From Actinomadura nitritigenes (GTDB lineage Bacteria; Actinomycetota; Actinomycetes; Streptosporangiales; Streptosporangiaceae), in the NCBI RefSeq assembly GCF_017573545.1, contig NZ_JAGEOK010000004.1, positions 186,001 through 250,000 on the forward strand: 64,000 bases of DNA, in the 5' to 3' direction. Below the pieces are notes generated by a model, which saw only the letters and a list, made by a program, of their open reading frames with translations, had not been told where the DNA came from and did not search any database. This document shows positions 44,399-52,376 of the stretch, one piece after another. Made by a program: the position numbers and the translations under genes. Within the stretch, counting starts at the first letter, position 1. Each line of letters opens with the position of its first letter.

Positions 44399-44866
44399 TC
44401 AGTTCGCGGAATAGCGCTGGCCGCCGGCGATGAGGGGATAGAGGCGCGAGCCGTTGCGGGGGCGCGCGGCGCGGTGGTGGCCGTCGACCGCAGCCTCGAC
44501 GATCTGGTCCTCCGCGCTGAACGCGCTCTCCATCACCGCGATGAACTCGGTGTTCGGCGGGTGGACGCGGGCGGCGGCGTTGGCGGTGCGGCGGATGAGC
44601 ACGCGGGCCCCGCTGCGCAGCGCCGACTCCAGGTGCCGGACGTCCTGGCCCGCGCGGGCCTCGTGGGCGCCGAGGCGGCGGAAGTGGTCGAGGGCGGCAC
44701 CGCGGTCCTGCGCGCCCGTGTAGACGGTCAGCGCGTCCCGGACGAGGCTCAGGATCATCGCCGCGCTCAGGCCGGTGTACGCGGGGACGCGGCCGGCGAT
44801 CTCGCCGACGATCTCGGCGGTGATCTCGTCCAGCCGCTCGGCGAGCAGTTCGGTCACGGGGTTCAT
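44399..44866 (-). CDS. Stand-alone RsbRD/PucR-type N-terminal sensor domain protein
   Basis: 155 aa from ATG 44866 (GAGGGA eight bases ahead; GTG 44938 and ATG 44881 are alternatives). ELLAERLDEITAEIVGEIAG followed by VPAYTGLSAAMILSLVRDAL and AALDHFRRLGAHEARAGQDV matches the helical N-terminal domain of actinobacterial PucR-type regulators. The usual GGDEF-like and HTH domains are absent: the protein ends soon after (LIAGGQRYSAN). Either a shortened regulator or an independent sensor/antagonist. Confidence 0.6.
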   Translation of the reverse strand: MNPVTELLAERLDEITAEIVGEIAGRVPAYTGLSAAMILSLVRDALTVYTGAQDRGAALDHFRRLGAHEARAGQDVRHLESALRSGARVLIRRTANAAARVHPPNTEFIAVMESAFSAEDQIVEAAVDGHHRAARPRNGSRLYPLIAGGQRYSAN

Positions 44867-44993
44867 GGCGGCGTCCCTCATGGCTCCGTCGTCGCGTCGA
44901 TCCGTCCCGCGCGTCCGCGGTGGGATTATGTTACTCACGCGTAAGCCGGATGTACCGCCCTAAAAGGGAGATCTCTCGCCAACCCCGTCCCGA

Positions 44994-45968
44994 TCAGTGC
45001 GCGGGGGCGTGCGGGCGCGCGGCGCGGAAGGTGTGCCGGTAGGCGGACGGGGGGACGCCGATCGAGGCGACCAGGTGCTGGCGCAGCGACGCGGACGTGC
45101 CGAAGCCCGCCTGCTCGGCGATGCGGTCGACGGGCAGGTCCGTGGTCTCCAGCAGGCGGCGTGCCAGGTCGACGCGCTGCCGGGCCAGCCACTGCCCCGG
45201 CGTCATCCCGACCTCGTCGCGGAACCGGCGGGAGAACGTGCGGACGCTCATCCGCGCGTGCCGCGCCATCTCGGCGAGCGTGATCGGCCGGTGCAGCTCG
45301 CCGAGCGCCCACGCGCGGGTCGCGGACGTGGCGGCCGCGTCCGGCTCGGGGACGGGCCGCTCGATGAACTGGGCCTGGCCGCCCTCCCGCCACGGCGGAA
45401 CGACGCAGCGGCGGGCGACCTGGTTGGCGACCTCGCTGCCGTGGTCGCGGCGGACGATGTGCATGCACAGGTCGATCCCGGCGGCGACGCCCGCGGAGGT
45501 GAGCACGTCGCCGTCGTCCACGAACAGCACGTCGGCGTTCACGTCGACGCCGGGGAACAGCCGCTTGAAGCGCTCGGCCTCGGCCCAGTGCGTGGTGGCG
45601 GGCCGGCCGTCGAGGAGGCCGGCGGCGGCGAGCAGGTAGGACGCGGTGCAGATCGAGACGATCCGGGCGCCGGGACGGAGCCGGGAGAGGGCGCCCGCGA
45701 CCGGTTCCGGGCACTGCGGCGCCACGACGGGGCCGCATCCGAACGGCGGGATGACGAGCGTGCCGGCGGTCTCGATGATCTCGTGGCCGTGCTCGACGGC
45801 GATCGCGAAGTCGGCGCTGCTGCGCACCGGGCGGCCGTCGATGCCGCAGGTGAGCACCTCGTAGAGGGGGGCGCCGCGGGAGTCGGTCGCCGAGCCGAAG
45901 ATCCGGACCGGGATGCCGAGCTCGAACGGGTACACGCCGTCGAGGGCGAGGACGACGACACGGTGCAT
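44994..45968 (-). CDS. GlxA-family transcriptional regulator (DJ-1/PfpI + AraC HTH)
   Basis: 324 aa. N-terminal amidase-like DJ-1/PfpI domain (VVVLALDGVYPFELGIPVRIF; nucleophile-elbow Cys in SICTASYLLAAAGLLDG; TTHWAEA), C-terminal AraC double HTH (LAEMARHARMSVRTFSRRF; DRIAEQAGFGTSASLRQH). Such regulators sense small metabolites and activate catabolic genes. Divergent from the XRE gene across a palindrome-rich gap. A paralogue is at 49996. Confidence 0.9.
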   Translation of the reverse strand: MHRVVVLALDGVYPFELGIPVRIFGSATDSRGAPLYEVLTCGIDGRPVRSSADFAIAVEHGHEIIETAGTLVIPPFGCGPVVAPQCPEPVAGALSRLRPGARIVSICTASYLLAAAGLLDGRPATTHWAEAERFKRLFPGVDVNADVLFVDDGDVLTSAGVAAGIDLCMHIVRRDHGSEVANQVARRCVVPPWREGGQAQFIERPVPEPDAAATSATRAWALGELHRPITLAEMARHARMSVRTFSRRFRDEVGMTPGQWLARQRVDLARRLLETTDLPVDRIAEQAGFGTSASLRQHLVASIGVPPSAYRHTFRAARPHAPAH

Positions 45969-46022
45969 GGCCGGAGTCTTTCACACGGCAGGATCTGGCC
46001 ACAGAGCGGCTCCGGCATCTAC

Positions 46023-46039
46023 TGCACGTGCATATGCAC
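46023..46039. promoter_or_regulatory. Overlapping palindromes in the GlxA/XRE divergent gap
   Basis: TGCACGTGCA (46023-46032) and GTGCATATGCAC (46028-46039) are perfect palindromes sharing five bases, in the 119-bp space between two divergent regulator genes. A likely operator for one or both; which protein binds is unknown. Confidence 0.45.
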
Positions 46040-46087
46040 CTGCCGCTACTATCCCGCCAGCAGGATCCCCACCCCCGAGGAGCGGTG

Positions 46088-46990
46088 TTGAGCGCAGGGC
46101 AGGAGCCGGGGGCGGCGGGACCGGGGACCGGGGCCGTGCGCGGGCCGGCCGCGCGCCGCATGCTCGTCGGCGCCCGGCTGCGCGGCCTGCGGGAACGCAG
46201 CGGGCTGAGCCGCGACCAGGCCGGCTACGCGATCCGCGGCAGCGCGTCCAAGATCAGCCGGCTCGAGCTCGGCCGCACCTCGTTCGCCCGCCGCGACGTG
46301 GCCGACCTGCTCACCCTCTACGGGGTGCCCGACGGCACCGAGCGCGAGGAGCTGCTCCGCCTCGCGCGGGAGGCCAACGAGCGCGCCTGGTGGCACCGGT
46401 ACGGCGAGCTGGTCCCGGCCTGGACGCACCGGTTCCTCGACCTGGAGGAGACCGCCCGCGAGGTCCGCGCCTACGAGCCTTGCCAGATCCCCGAGCTGCT
46501 CCAGACCGAGGAGTACACGCGCGCCTGCCTGGCGATCCGGGACGGGATCCGGGAGGGCGACCGGCGCATCGAGATCGACGAGCGGGCCGCCGTCCGCCGG
46601 CTGCGCCGCCGGCGGTTCGCCGACGACCCCGGCCGCACGCTCGCCGCCGTCCTGGACGAGGCGGCGCTGCGCCGCTTCGTCGGCGGGCCCGAGCTGATCC
46701 GCGGCCAGCTCCGGCACCTGGCCGCGCTCGCCGACACCGGCCGGGTCGAGCTGCGGATCATCCCGGTCGGCGAGGGCCCGCCGCCGCTCTCGCACGGCTT
46801 CTCGATCCTCGGCTTCGCGGGAGGGGCGCTCCCCGACGTCGTCTACCTCGAGTTCCTCACGACCGCGCTGTACCTGGACAAGCCCGCCGACGTCGCCGCC
46901 TACACGGCCGCCTGGGGCCGCCTGTCGGCCGCCGCGCTGCCGCCGGACGCGAGCCGCGCCCTCCTCGCCCGCCTGCCCGGCCCGCTGTGA
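46088..46990 (+). CDS. XRE-family regulator with DUF5753
   Basis: About 300 aa. Start placed at TTG 46088 (or GTG 46085) because GAGGAG stands at 46077-46082 and the longer frame from 46028 runs through the palindromes. HTH: LRGLRERSGLSRDQAGYAI, SKISRLELGR; then the DUF5753 domain (YEPCQIPELLQTEEYTRA, ELRIIPVG, DVVYLEFLTTALYLD). In actinomycetes these pair with a small DUF397 protein as a regulator/antagonist couple; no DUF397 gene is adjacent here. Confidence 0.85.
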   Translation: MSAGQEPGAAGPGTGAVRGPAARRMLVGARLRGLRERSGLSRDQAGYAIRGSASKISRLELGRTSFARRDVADLLTLYGVPDGTEREELLRLAREANERAWWHRYGELVPAWTHRFLDLEETAREVRAYEPCQIPELLQTEEYTRACLAIRDGIREGDRRIEIDERAAVRRLRRRRFADDPGRTLAAVLDEAALRRFVGGPELIRGQLRHLAALADTGRVELRIIPVGEGPPPLSHGFSILGFAGGALPDVVYLEFLTTALYLDKPADVAAYTAAWGRLSAAALPPDASRALLARLPGPL

Positions 46991-47017
46991 CGGCCGCCCC
47001 GCCGGACCTGCCGCGGG

Positions 47018-48133
47018 TCAGGCGGGCGGCGGGTTCGCGGCCGCGCCCTCGGTGCTCAGCAGGACGACCGTGTCCGCGGGCCCGACGCCGAGACCGGGCA
47101 GCGCGGCCCGCACCCCCGCCAGGGCCGCGGCACCGCACGGACCGGCGGAGACGCCCAGCGCCGCCAGCTCGCGCGCGGCGTCGGCGACGTCCGCGTCCGC
47201 GACGCTGACGGCGGCGTCCACCCCTGCCCGCAGGTACGGCCATGCCGACGAGGATGGCGTGGCGCAGTTCAGCCCCGCCATGGCCGTCGCGGCCGTCTCC
47301 ACGGTGACGAGGCGGTCGCCGAGCAGGCTCGCCAGCACGCACGGCGCCGCGTCCGGCTCCACGGCGAGCAGTTTCGGCGCGGACGCGCCCGACCGGTAGT
47401 GCACCACCGCCGCCTGCGCCAGCGACCCCACGCCCACCGGGACCGCCACGACGCCGGGCGACCCCGCGCCGGCCGCGCGCAGCTGCGCGTCGATCTCGGT
47501 GAAGAGCGTCGAGTAGCCCTCCACGATCCACCGGGGCACGCGCTCGTAGCCGGGCCAGGCCGTGTCCTGGACGAGCAGCGCCGACGCGTCCCCCTCGGCG
47601 GACTCGGCCGCCCTGCGCACCGCCGCGTCGTACGGGGCGCCGACCCGCACGACCCGGGCGCCCTCGCCCTCGATCGCGGCGAGCGCGGCCGGGTGCACGC
47701 CGTCCGGCACGAACACCTCGGCCCGCGCGCCGAGCATCCGGGCCATCGCGGCGACGGCCCGCCCGTGGTTGCCGTCCGTCGCGGTGACCAGCCGGAACGC
47801 CCCGGCGCGGGACCGCAGCGCGCCGACCGGGTCGGCCGCCGGGACCGGGACGCCGAGCCGGTCGCCCAGCGCGCGGCACACCCCCCACGACGCGCCGAGG
47901 ATCTTGAACGCGGGCAGTCCGAGGCGGGACGACTCGTCCTTGACGAACACCCGCCCGACGCCGAGGCCCGCGGCCAGGGCGGGCGTCTCGACCAGCGGCG
48001 TCGGCGCGTATCCGGGCAGCGCGGCGTGGAAGGCGGCGACCTCGCGGGAGGCGGGCGGGCACCTCCAGTCCCGGGCGGCGGGACGGGAGAACCAGGAGGT
48101 CCGGGCGAGCGAGGCGGGAGCGGCGGGGGTCAT
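47018..48133 (-). CDS. PLP-dependent diaminopropionate ammonia-lyase-like enzyme
   Basis: 371 aa from ATG 48133. Fold type II PLP enzyme: PLP Lys in LGLPAFKILGASW (about 95), phosphate-binding and Asn-containing TATDGNHGRAVA, YPL VPVGVGSLAQAAV glycine loop, and final VLLSTEG. The motif set is closest to diaminopropionate ammonia-lyases, which convert 2,3-diaminopropionate to pyruvate and ammonia; threonine dehydratase-like activity is the alternative. Divergent from a LysR gene that probably regulates it. Confidence 0.75.
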   Translation of the reverse strand: MTPAAPASLARTSWFSRPAARDWRCPPASREVAAFHAALPGYAPTPLVETPALAAGLGVGRVFVKDESSRLGLPAFKILGASWGVCRALGDRLGVPVPAADPVGALRSRAGAFRLVTATDGNHGRAVAAMARMLGARAEVFVPDGVHPAALAAIEGEGARVVRVGAPYDAAVRRAAESAEGDASALLVQDTAWPGYERVPRWIVEGYSTLFTEIDAQLRAAGAGSPGVVAVPVGVGSLAQAAVVHYRSGASAPKLLAVEPDAAPCVLASLLGDRLVTVETAATAMAGLNCATPSSSAWPYLRAGVDAAVSVADADVADAARELAALGVSAGPCGAAALAGVRAALPGLGVGPADTVVLLSTEGAAANPPPA

Positions 48134-48176
48134 GGGGCCACGCTTCCGCACGGCGAACCATCGGTCCAGCAAATGT

Positions 48177-48198
48177 TTCCGAGCGATAATCATCGGAA
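48177..48198. promoter_or_regulatory. Putative LysR operator
   Basis: Perfect inverted repeat TTCCGA-N10-TCGGAA in the 86-bp gap between the divergent lyase and LysR genes, the usual place and spacing for a LysR-type site. Confidence 0.5.
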
Positions 48199-48219
48199 GA
48201 ACCGACGGATGGGAGGGCC

Positions 48220-49134
48220 ATGCTCGACCTGCACCGGCTGCGGCTCCTGCGCGAGCTCAAGCACCGGGGGACCCTCGCAGCCGTGGCGGAGGCGCTCTCC
48301 TACAGCCCCTCGTCGATCTCGCAGCAGCTGTCCGTGCTGGAGCGGGAGGCCGGGGTGCGGCTGCTGGAACCCGTGGGGCGGCGCGTCCGGCTGACCTCGC
48401 AGGCCGAGATCCTCGTCGCGCACACCGAGGCCGTGCTGGAGCGCCTCGAACGGGCGGAGGCCGACCTCGCCGCGTCCCTGCGCGACATCACCGGCGTGCT
48501 GCGCGTCGCCGCGTTCCAGACCGCCGCGCTCGCGCTGGTCCCCGACGCGCTCAGCACGCTCCGCGACGCCCACCCCGGCCTCCGCGTCGAGATCACCCAG
48601 CGGGAGCCCGAGAGCGCCCTGCCCGCGCTGCTCGCCCGCGACTTCGACGTGGTCGTCACCGAGGAGTACCCGGGCGACCCGCACCCCCGGCCGCCCGGGG
48701 TCGAGTACGAGGAGCTGGGCGAGGACGAGATCCGGCTCGCCCTGCCCGGCACCGTCCCGGTGAACGCCGCCCCGGCGGACGTGGCGCTCGCCGACCTCGC
48801 GGACTCGCCGTGGGTGATGGAGCCCGCCGGGACCGCCGCCCGCGCCTGGGCGACCCGGCTGTGCCGCGACGCCGGGTTCGAGCCCGACGTCCGGTTCGAG
48901 TCCAGCGACCTGCTGCTGCACCTGCGGCTCGCCGAGCGCGGGCACGCCGCCGCGCTGCTCCCCGGGCTCGTCTGGACGGGCCGGCCGCCGACGGTCGCGA
49001 TGGCGCCGCTGCCCGCCGGGCGGCGCGTCCGGCGGCTGTTCACCGCCACCCGCCGCGGCGGCGGCGCGCACCCCGCCGTCCGGGCCTTCAGGGCCGCCCT
49101 GGCAGGGGGTACGGGATTTGCGGGCTCCGACTAG
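48220..49134 (+). CDS. LysR-family transcriptional regulator
   Basis: 304 aa, ATG behind GGGAGGG. N-terminal HTH HRLRLLRELKHRGTLAAVAE and SYSPSSISQQLSVLEREAGV; the rest is the periplasmic-binding-protein-like inducer domain (ITGVLRVAAFQTAALALVP, LLARDFDVVVTEEYPG, GHAAALLPGLVW). Divergent to the PLP lyase; most likely activates it when its substrate is present. Confidence 0.88.
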   Translation: MLDLHRLRLLRELKHRGTLAAVAEALSYSPSSISQQLSVLEREAGVRLLEPVGRRVRLTSQAEILVAHTEAVLERLERAEADLAASLRDITGVLRVAAFQTAALALVPDALSTLRDAHPGLRVEITQREPESALPALLARDFDVVVTEEYPGDPHPRPPGVEYEELGEDEIRLALPGTVPVNAAPADVALADLADSPWVMEPAGTAARAWATRLCRDAGFEPDVRFESSDLLLHLRLAERGHAAALLPGLVWTGRPPTVAMAPLPAGRRVRRLFTATRRGGGAHPAVRAFRAALAGGTGFAGSD

Positions 49135-49454
49135 CCTGGATCGTGTGCATAACGCGCCGCGCCAGGGAAAGGCTCCTGGTACGCGGAACTCAGCGCGCAC
49201 GACGGCGCCGGCCGGCCGGCGCCGCGACGACCGGGACGAGACGCCCGGCGGCACGGGCCCGGCACAGGGCCCTGCCACGCCGGCTCCCTGAAGATTCCTG
49301 AACCCCGACTCCGGAACGCCGTCGCCTACGGGTGTTCCCGGGGTGACCCGCACCTCGAATGGGTGTTCTCCCCGATGGCGATGATTCCGCCTCTCCGGCA
49401 GAGTCGTAGTCGGCAGCAGGGGGACGAGGCCCCCTCGTAGGAAGAAGGCACACG
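49135..49454. other. Intergenic region, no gene seen
   Basis: About 320 bp. The last 20 bases hold the ribosome site (AGGAAGAAG) of the following small gene. Otherwise nothing recognised on either strand. Confidence 0.4.
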
Positions 49455-49727
49455 ATGTCGAACATGCCGCCCAATCCCTCGATGACCGCCACCGAGCTCG
49501 CCGGAATCCTGTTCAGCTCCGGCCTCCAGGCCTCCGACCATCCCACTCCGGAGCAGGTCCGCACCGCGGTCGCCGCCCTGTCGCGCACGTGCGGCGACGA
49601 CCCGTCCGCCTGCGCCGCCCGCGTCGCCCAGGAGGCCGGCGACCACCCCGAGACGTTCGCGGTCCGGATGCGGTGGGCGCTCGACACCGTCCACGACGCC
49701 TACGGCGACCTCACCGCCGCGGCCTGA
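49455..49727 (+). CDS. Small acidic protein, 90 aa, unknown function
   Basis: ATG behind AGGAAGAAG at nine bases. Helical, acidic: MTATELAGILFSSGLQASD, PEQVRTAVAALSRTCGDDP, RMRWALDTVHDAYGDL. Two cysteines (TCGDDPSACAA). Looks like a genuine conserved actinobacterial small protein; no domain name known to me. Followed 54 bp later by a second small gene. Confidence 0.65.
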   Translation: MSNMPPNPSMTATELAGILFSSGLQASDHPTPEQVRTAVAALSRTCGDDPSACAARVAQEAGDHPETFAVRMRWALDTVHDAYGDLTAAA

Positions 49728-49781
49728 CCGCCACGCCCGGCACCGGGCCGGGATCCGCTCCGACAGCAGGGAGGGACCGCC

Positions 49782-49940
49782 ATGCGCTCCACCGCCCCGC
49801 GCAGCCGCTTCGCCGAGAGGCGGGAGGACATCGTCCCGCGCACGCTCCGCGACCTGATCGCCGCCGACGCCGCGCAGCGCCACGAGGACGGCCGCCGGCG
49901 CCGCAGACGCCGGATCATGCCCGTCCGCCGCGTCACCTAG
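49782..49940 (+). CDS. Very small Arg-rich protein (52 aa)
   Basis: ATG at 49782 with GGGAGGGA six bases ahead. Predicted MRSTAPRSRFAERREDIVP then RTLRDLIAADAAQRHEDG, a run of seven arginines, and IMPVRRVT. Highly basic C-terminus suggests nucleic-acid or anionic-surface binding. Support is the good ribosome site and GC-rich third positions; no family known. Confidence 0.45.
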   Translation: MRSTAPRSRFAERREDIVPRTLRDLIAADAAQRHEDGRRRRRRRIMPVRRVT

Positions 49941-49995
49941 GCCGCGCGGCCCGGCCCCGCCGCAGGGCGGCCGCCGTCCCGCGCACGACCGATGA

Positions 49996-50958
49996 TCATG
50001 CCCCGGGGAGCGGGCGTTCCCCGGCGCGCGAGCGGAAGGTGCGGCGGTAGGTGTCCGGGGGGACGCCGACCGTGCGGTTGAAGTGCCGGCGCAGCGTCGT
50101 GGCGGTGCCCATGCCGGTGGCCGCGGCGATGGCGTCGATCCCGTCGTCGGTCGTCTCCAGGAGCTGCTGGGCATGGCGGATCCGCTGGGCCAGCAGCCAT
50201 TGCAGCGGCGTGGTGCCGGTCACCGCCCGGAAGTGGCGGCCCAGGTTGCGCGGGCTCATCCGCGCCCGGCGCGCCAGGTCCGCCACGGTCAGCGGCCGGT
50301 CCAGCCGCTCGATCGCCCACGGGAGCAGTCCCGCGAGCGGGTGGTCGCCCGGCTCGGGGACGGGGGCGGTGACGAACTGGGCCTGCCCGCCGTCCCGGTG
50401 CGGCGGCACGACCAGGCGGCGGGCGACCGTGTTCGCGACCGCCGAGCCGCGGTCGAGGCGGACGAGGTGCAGGCACAGGTCCATGGCGGCGGCCTTGCCC
50501 GCGGAGGTCAGTACGCTGCCGTTGTCCACGTAGAGGACGTCCGGGTCCACTTCCACGCGCGGATAGCGGTCGGCCAGGGTCCGGGTGTGCGCCCAGTGGG
50601 TGGTCGCGCGCCGCCCGTCCAGCAGCCCTGCGGCGGCCAGCACGAACGCGCCCGTGCAGAGGGACGCCACGCGCGCGCCCGCCTCGTGCGCGGCGCGCAC
50701 CGCCCCGACCAGGTCGGCGGGCGGATCGACGTCGGTGTCCCAGCCCGGGACGATCACGGTGTCGGCGTCCGGGAGCCGGTCGAGGCCGTGGTCGGGCTCC
50801 AGCCGGAACCGGCCGGTCCGCACGGGCTCCGCTCCGCAGACGACGAGGTCGTACCAGGGGCCGGGCACGCTGGGCGGGCCCGACCCGAAGACCTCGTAGG
50901 CCAGCGACAGCTCGAAGTGCAGCATCCCCTCGGCGGCGGCCAGCGCGACGGTGGTCAT
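49996..50958 (-). CDS. GlxA-family transcriptional regulator (DJ-1/PfpI + AraC HTH), second copy
   Basis: 320 aa from ATG 50958; the longer frame upstream is Arg/Ala-rich and lacks family resemblance. DJ-1/PfpI domain (TTVALAAAEGMLHFELSLA; SLCTGAFVLAAAGLLDG with nucleophile Cys; TTHWAHT), AraC HTHs (VADLARRARMSPRNLGRHF; DAIAAATGMGTATTLRRHF). Paralogue of the gene at 44994. Divergent to the oxidoreductase at 51065, its probable target. Confidence 0.88.
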   Translation of the reverse strand: MTTVALAAAEGMLHFELSLAYEVFGSGPPSVPGPWYDLVVCGAEPVRTGRFRLEPDHGLDRLPDADTVIVPGWDTDVDPPADLVGAVRAAHEAGARVASLCTGAFVLAAAGLLDGRRATTHWAHTRTLADRYPRVEVDPDVLYVDNGSVLTSAGKAAAMDLCLHLVRLDRGSAVANTVARRLVVPPHRDGGQAQFVTAPVPEPGDHPLAGLLPWAIERLDRPLTVADLARRARMSPRNLGRHFRAVTGTTPLQWLLAQRIRHAQQLLETTDDGIDAIAAATGMGTATTLRRHFNRTVGVPPDTYRRTFRSRAGERPLPGA

Positions 50959-51064
50959 GGCCGGAATTGTACGGGTAATGGCGTTCCGGACACTCACACC
51001 GGGACGGCCGCGCTCGCGAGGATGGTCCACGACGGATCGCAGCAGATCACGAGGTGGACGAACG

Positions 51065-52078
51065 ATGGACAAGGTCGCGGTGTTCGGTGCGTACGGGCAC
51101 ACCGGACGTTTCGTGGTGGACGAGCTCAAGGACCGCGGGTTCGTCCCGATCCTGTCCGGGCGCGACGCCGGCAGGCTGGCGGCCCTGGCCGCCGCGTCCG
51201 GGCTGGAGGCCCGCCCGGCCTCGGTGGACGACCCGGCCTCGCTCGACCGCGCGCTGGCCGGCGCGGCGGCCGTGGTCAACAGCGCCGGGCCCTTCGCGGC
51301 GACCGCGGCGCCCGTGATCGAGGCGGCCCTGCGCGCCGGGATCCCGTACGTGGACGTGGCGGCCGAGATCGAGGCCAACGCCGACACGTTCGCCCGCTTC
51401 GCGCGGCACGCCGGCGGGACGCCGATCGTCCCGGCCATGGCCTTCTTCGGGGGCCTCGGCGACCTGCTGGCCACCGCCGCCCTGGACGGCCGGACGGAGG
51501 CCGACGAGGTGCACGTCGCCTACGGGCTCAGCGGCTGGCACCCCACCGCCGGGACGCGGGCGGCGGGCGCGGTCTCCCGGCGCCGCCGCGACGGCCGGCG
51601 TGTCCGCTACTCGGACGGGCGCCTGGAGTACCGCGACGACGAGCCGCCGACCCTGGAGTGGCCCTTCCCGGACCCGATGGGGCCGCGGACCGTCATCGGG
51701 GAGTACGCCATGGCCGACGTCGTCACCGTGCCGAGCCACCTGTCCGTCCCCGAGGTCACCACCTACATGACGGTCGAGGCGGCCAGGGACATCGCGGACC
51801 CGGACACCCCGGCCCCCGCCCCGGCGGACGAGCGCGGCCGGTCCGCGCAGACCTTCCTCGTCGACGTGATCGTGCGCTCGGGCGGCACCGAACGGCGCGC
51901 CGCGGCGACGGGCCGCGACATCTACGCCGTGACCGCGCCGCTCGCCGTGGAGGCGGTCCACCGCCTGCTCACCGGCCAGGCCAGGACGGCGGGCGTCGCC
52001 TCCGCCGGCGCGATCTTCGACGCGCCCGGCTTCCTCCGCGCCCTGTCCCCCCACATCTCCCTCGACCTGCCCGCGTAG
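51065..52078 (+). CDS. Saccharopine dehydrogenase-like NAD(P)-binding protein
   Basis: 337 aa from ATG 51065. Rossmann motif VAVFGAYGHTGRFVVDEL (4-21), then ILSGRDAGRL, VVNSAGPFA and GIPYVDVAAE, the pattern of short saccharopine-dehydrogenase-like or trans-acting enoyl reductase-like proteins. True saccharopine reductases are longer; substrate unknown. Divergent from the GlxA-type regulator, which suggests induction by a metabolite sensed there. Confidence 0.8.
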   Translation: MDKVAVFGAYGHTGRFVVDELKDRGFVPILSGRDAGRLAALAAASGLEARPASVDDPASLDRALAGAAAVVNSAGPFAATAAPVIEAALRAGIPYVDVAAEIEANADTFARFARHAGGTPIVPAMAFFGGLGDLLATAALDGRTEADEVHVAYGLSGWHPTAGTRAAGAVSRRRRDGRRVRYSDGRLEYRDDEPPTLEWPFPDPMGPRTVIGEYAMADVVTVPSHLSVPEVTTYMTVEAARDIADPDTPAPAPADERGRSAQTFLVDVIVRSGGTERRAAATGRDIYAVTAPLAVEAVHRLLTGQARTAGVASAGAIFDAPGFLRALSPHISLDLPA

Positions 52079-52092
52079 CGCCCTGGGAGCGC

Positions 52093-52251
52093 CTAGTGGT
52101 GCTTCACCTTCACCTTGGTCTTGTGCTTCACCGTCGTGTGGTGGTGCACGACCGTGGTGTGGTGATGGTGGTGGCTGCTGCCGCAGGCGGTCAGCCCGAG
52201 GCCGGCGAGCAGGACGGTCGCCGCCAGCACGGCCGGACGGGTCTTCGACAT
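52093..52251 (-). CDS. Tiny His-rich lipoprotein (52 aa)
   Basis: ATG at 52251, stop TAG at 52093. Signal peptide MSKTRPAVLAATVLLAGLG with lipobox LTAC (Cys23), then GSS-HHHHH-TTVVHHHTTV and a Lys/His tail KHKTKVKVKHH. Ten histidines among the 30 mature residues imply metal binding at the membrane surface. AGAGG precedes the start. It faces a MerR regulator across 125 bp, a family that often senses metals, so a metal-handling pair is plausible but unproven. Confidence 0.7.
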   Translation of the reverse strand: MSKTRPAVLAATVLLAGLGLTACGSSHHHHHTTVVHHHTTVKHKTKVKVKHH

Positions 52252-52376
52252 GAGGAACCTCTCGCTCCGGGGGTCAACGGCTCATCAGACGCGGGCCGCG
52301 CCGCGCCCGTTCCGGCCGCCCGGCGCCCCGGGCGGGCCGGAACCGGTCGCGTGTCGTAGCGAACTATGCTTCTCCC

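Noticed and set aside
50083..52359. Open frame of 758 codons on the plus strand
   Set aside because: Crosses the reverse-strand regulator and the oxidoreductase gene; composition shows a high-GC shadow frame.
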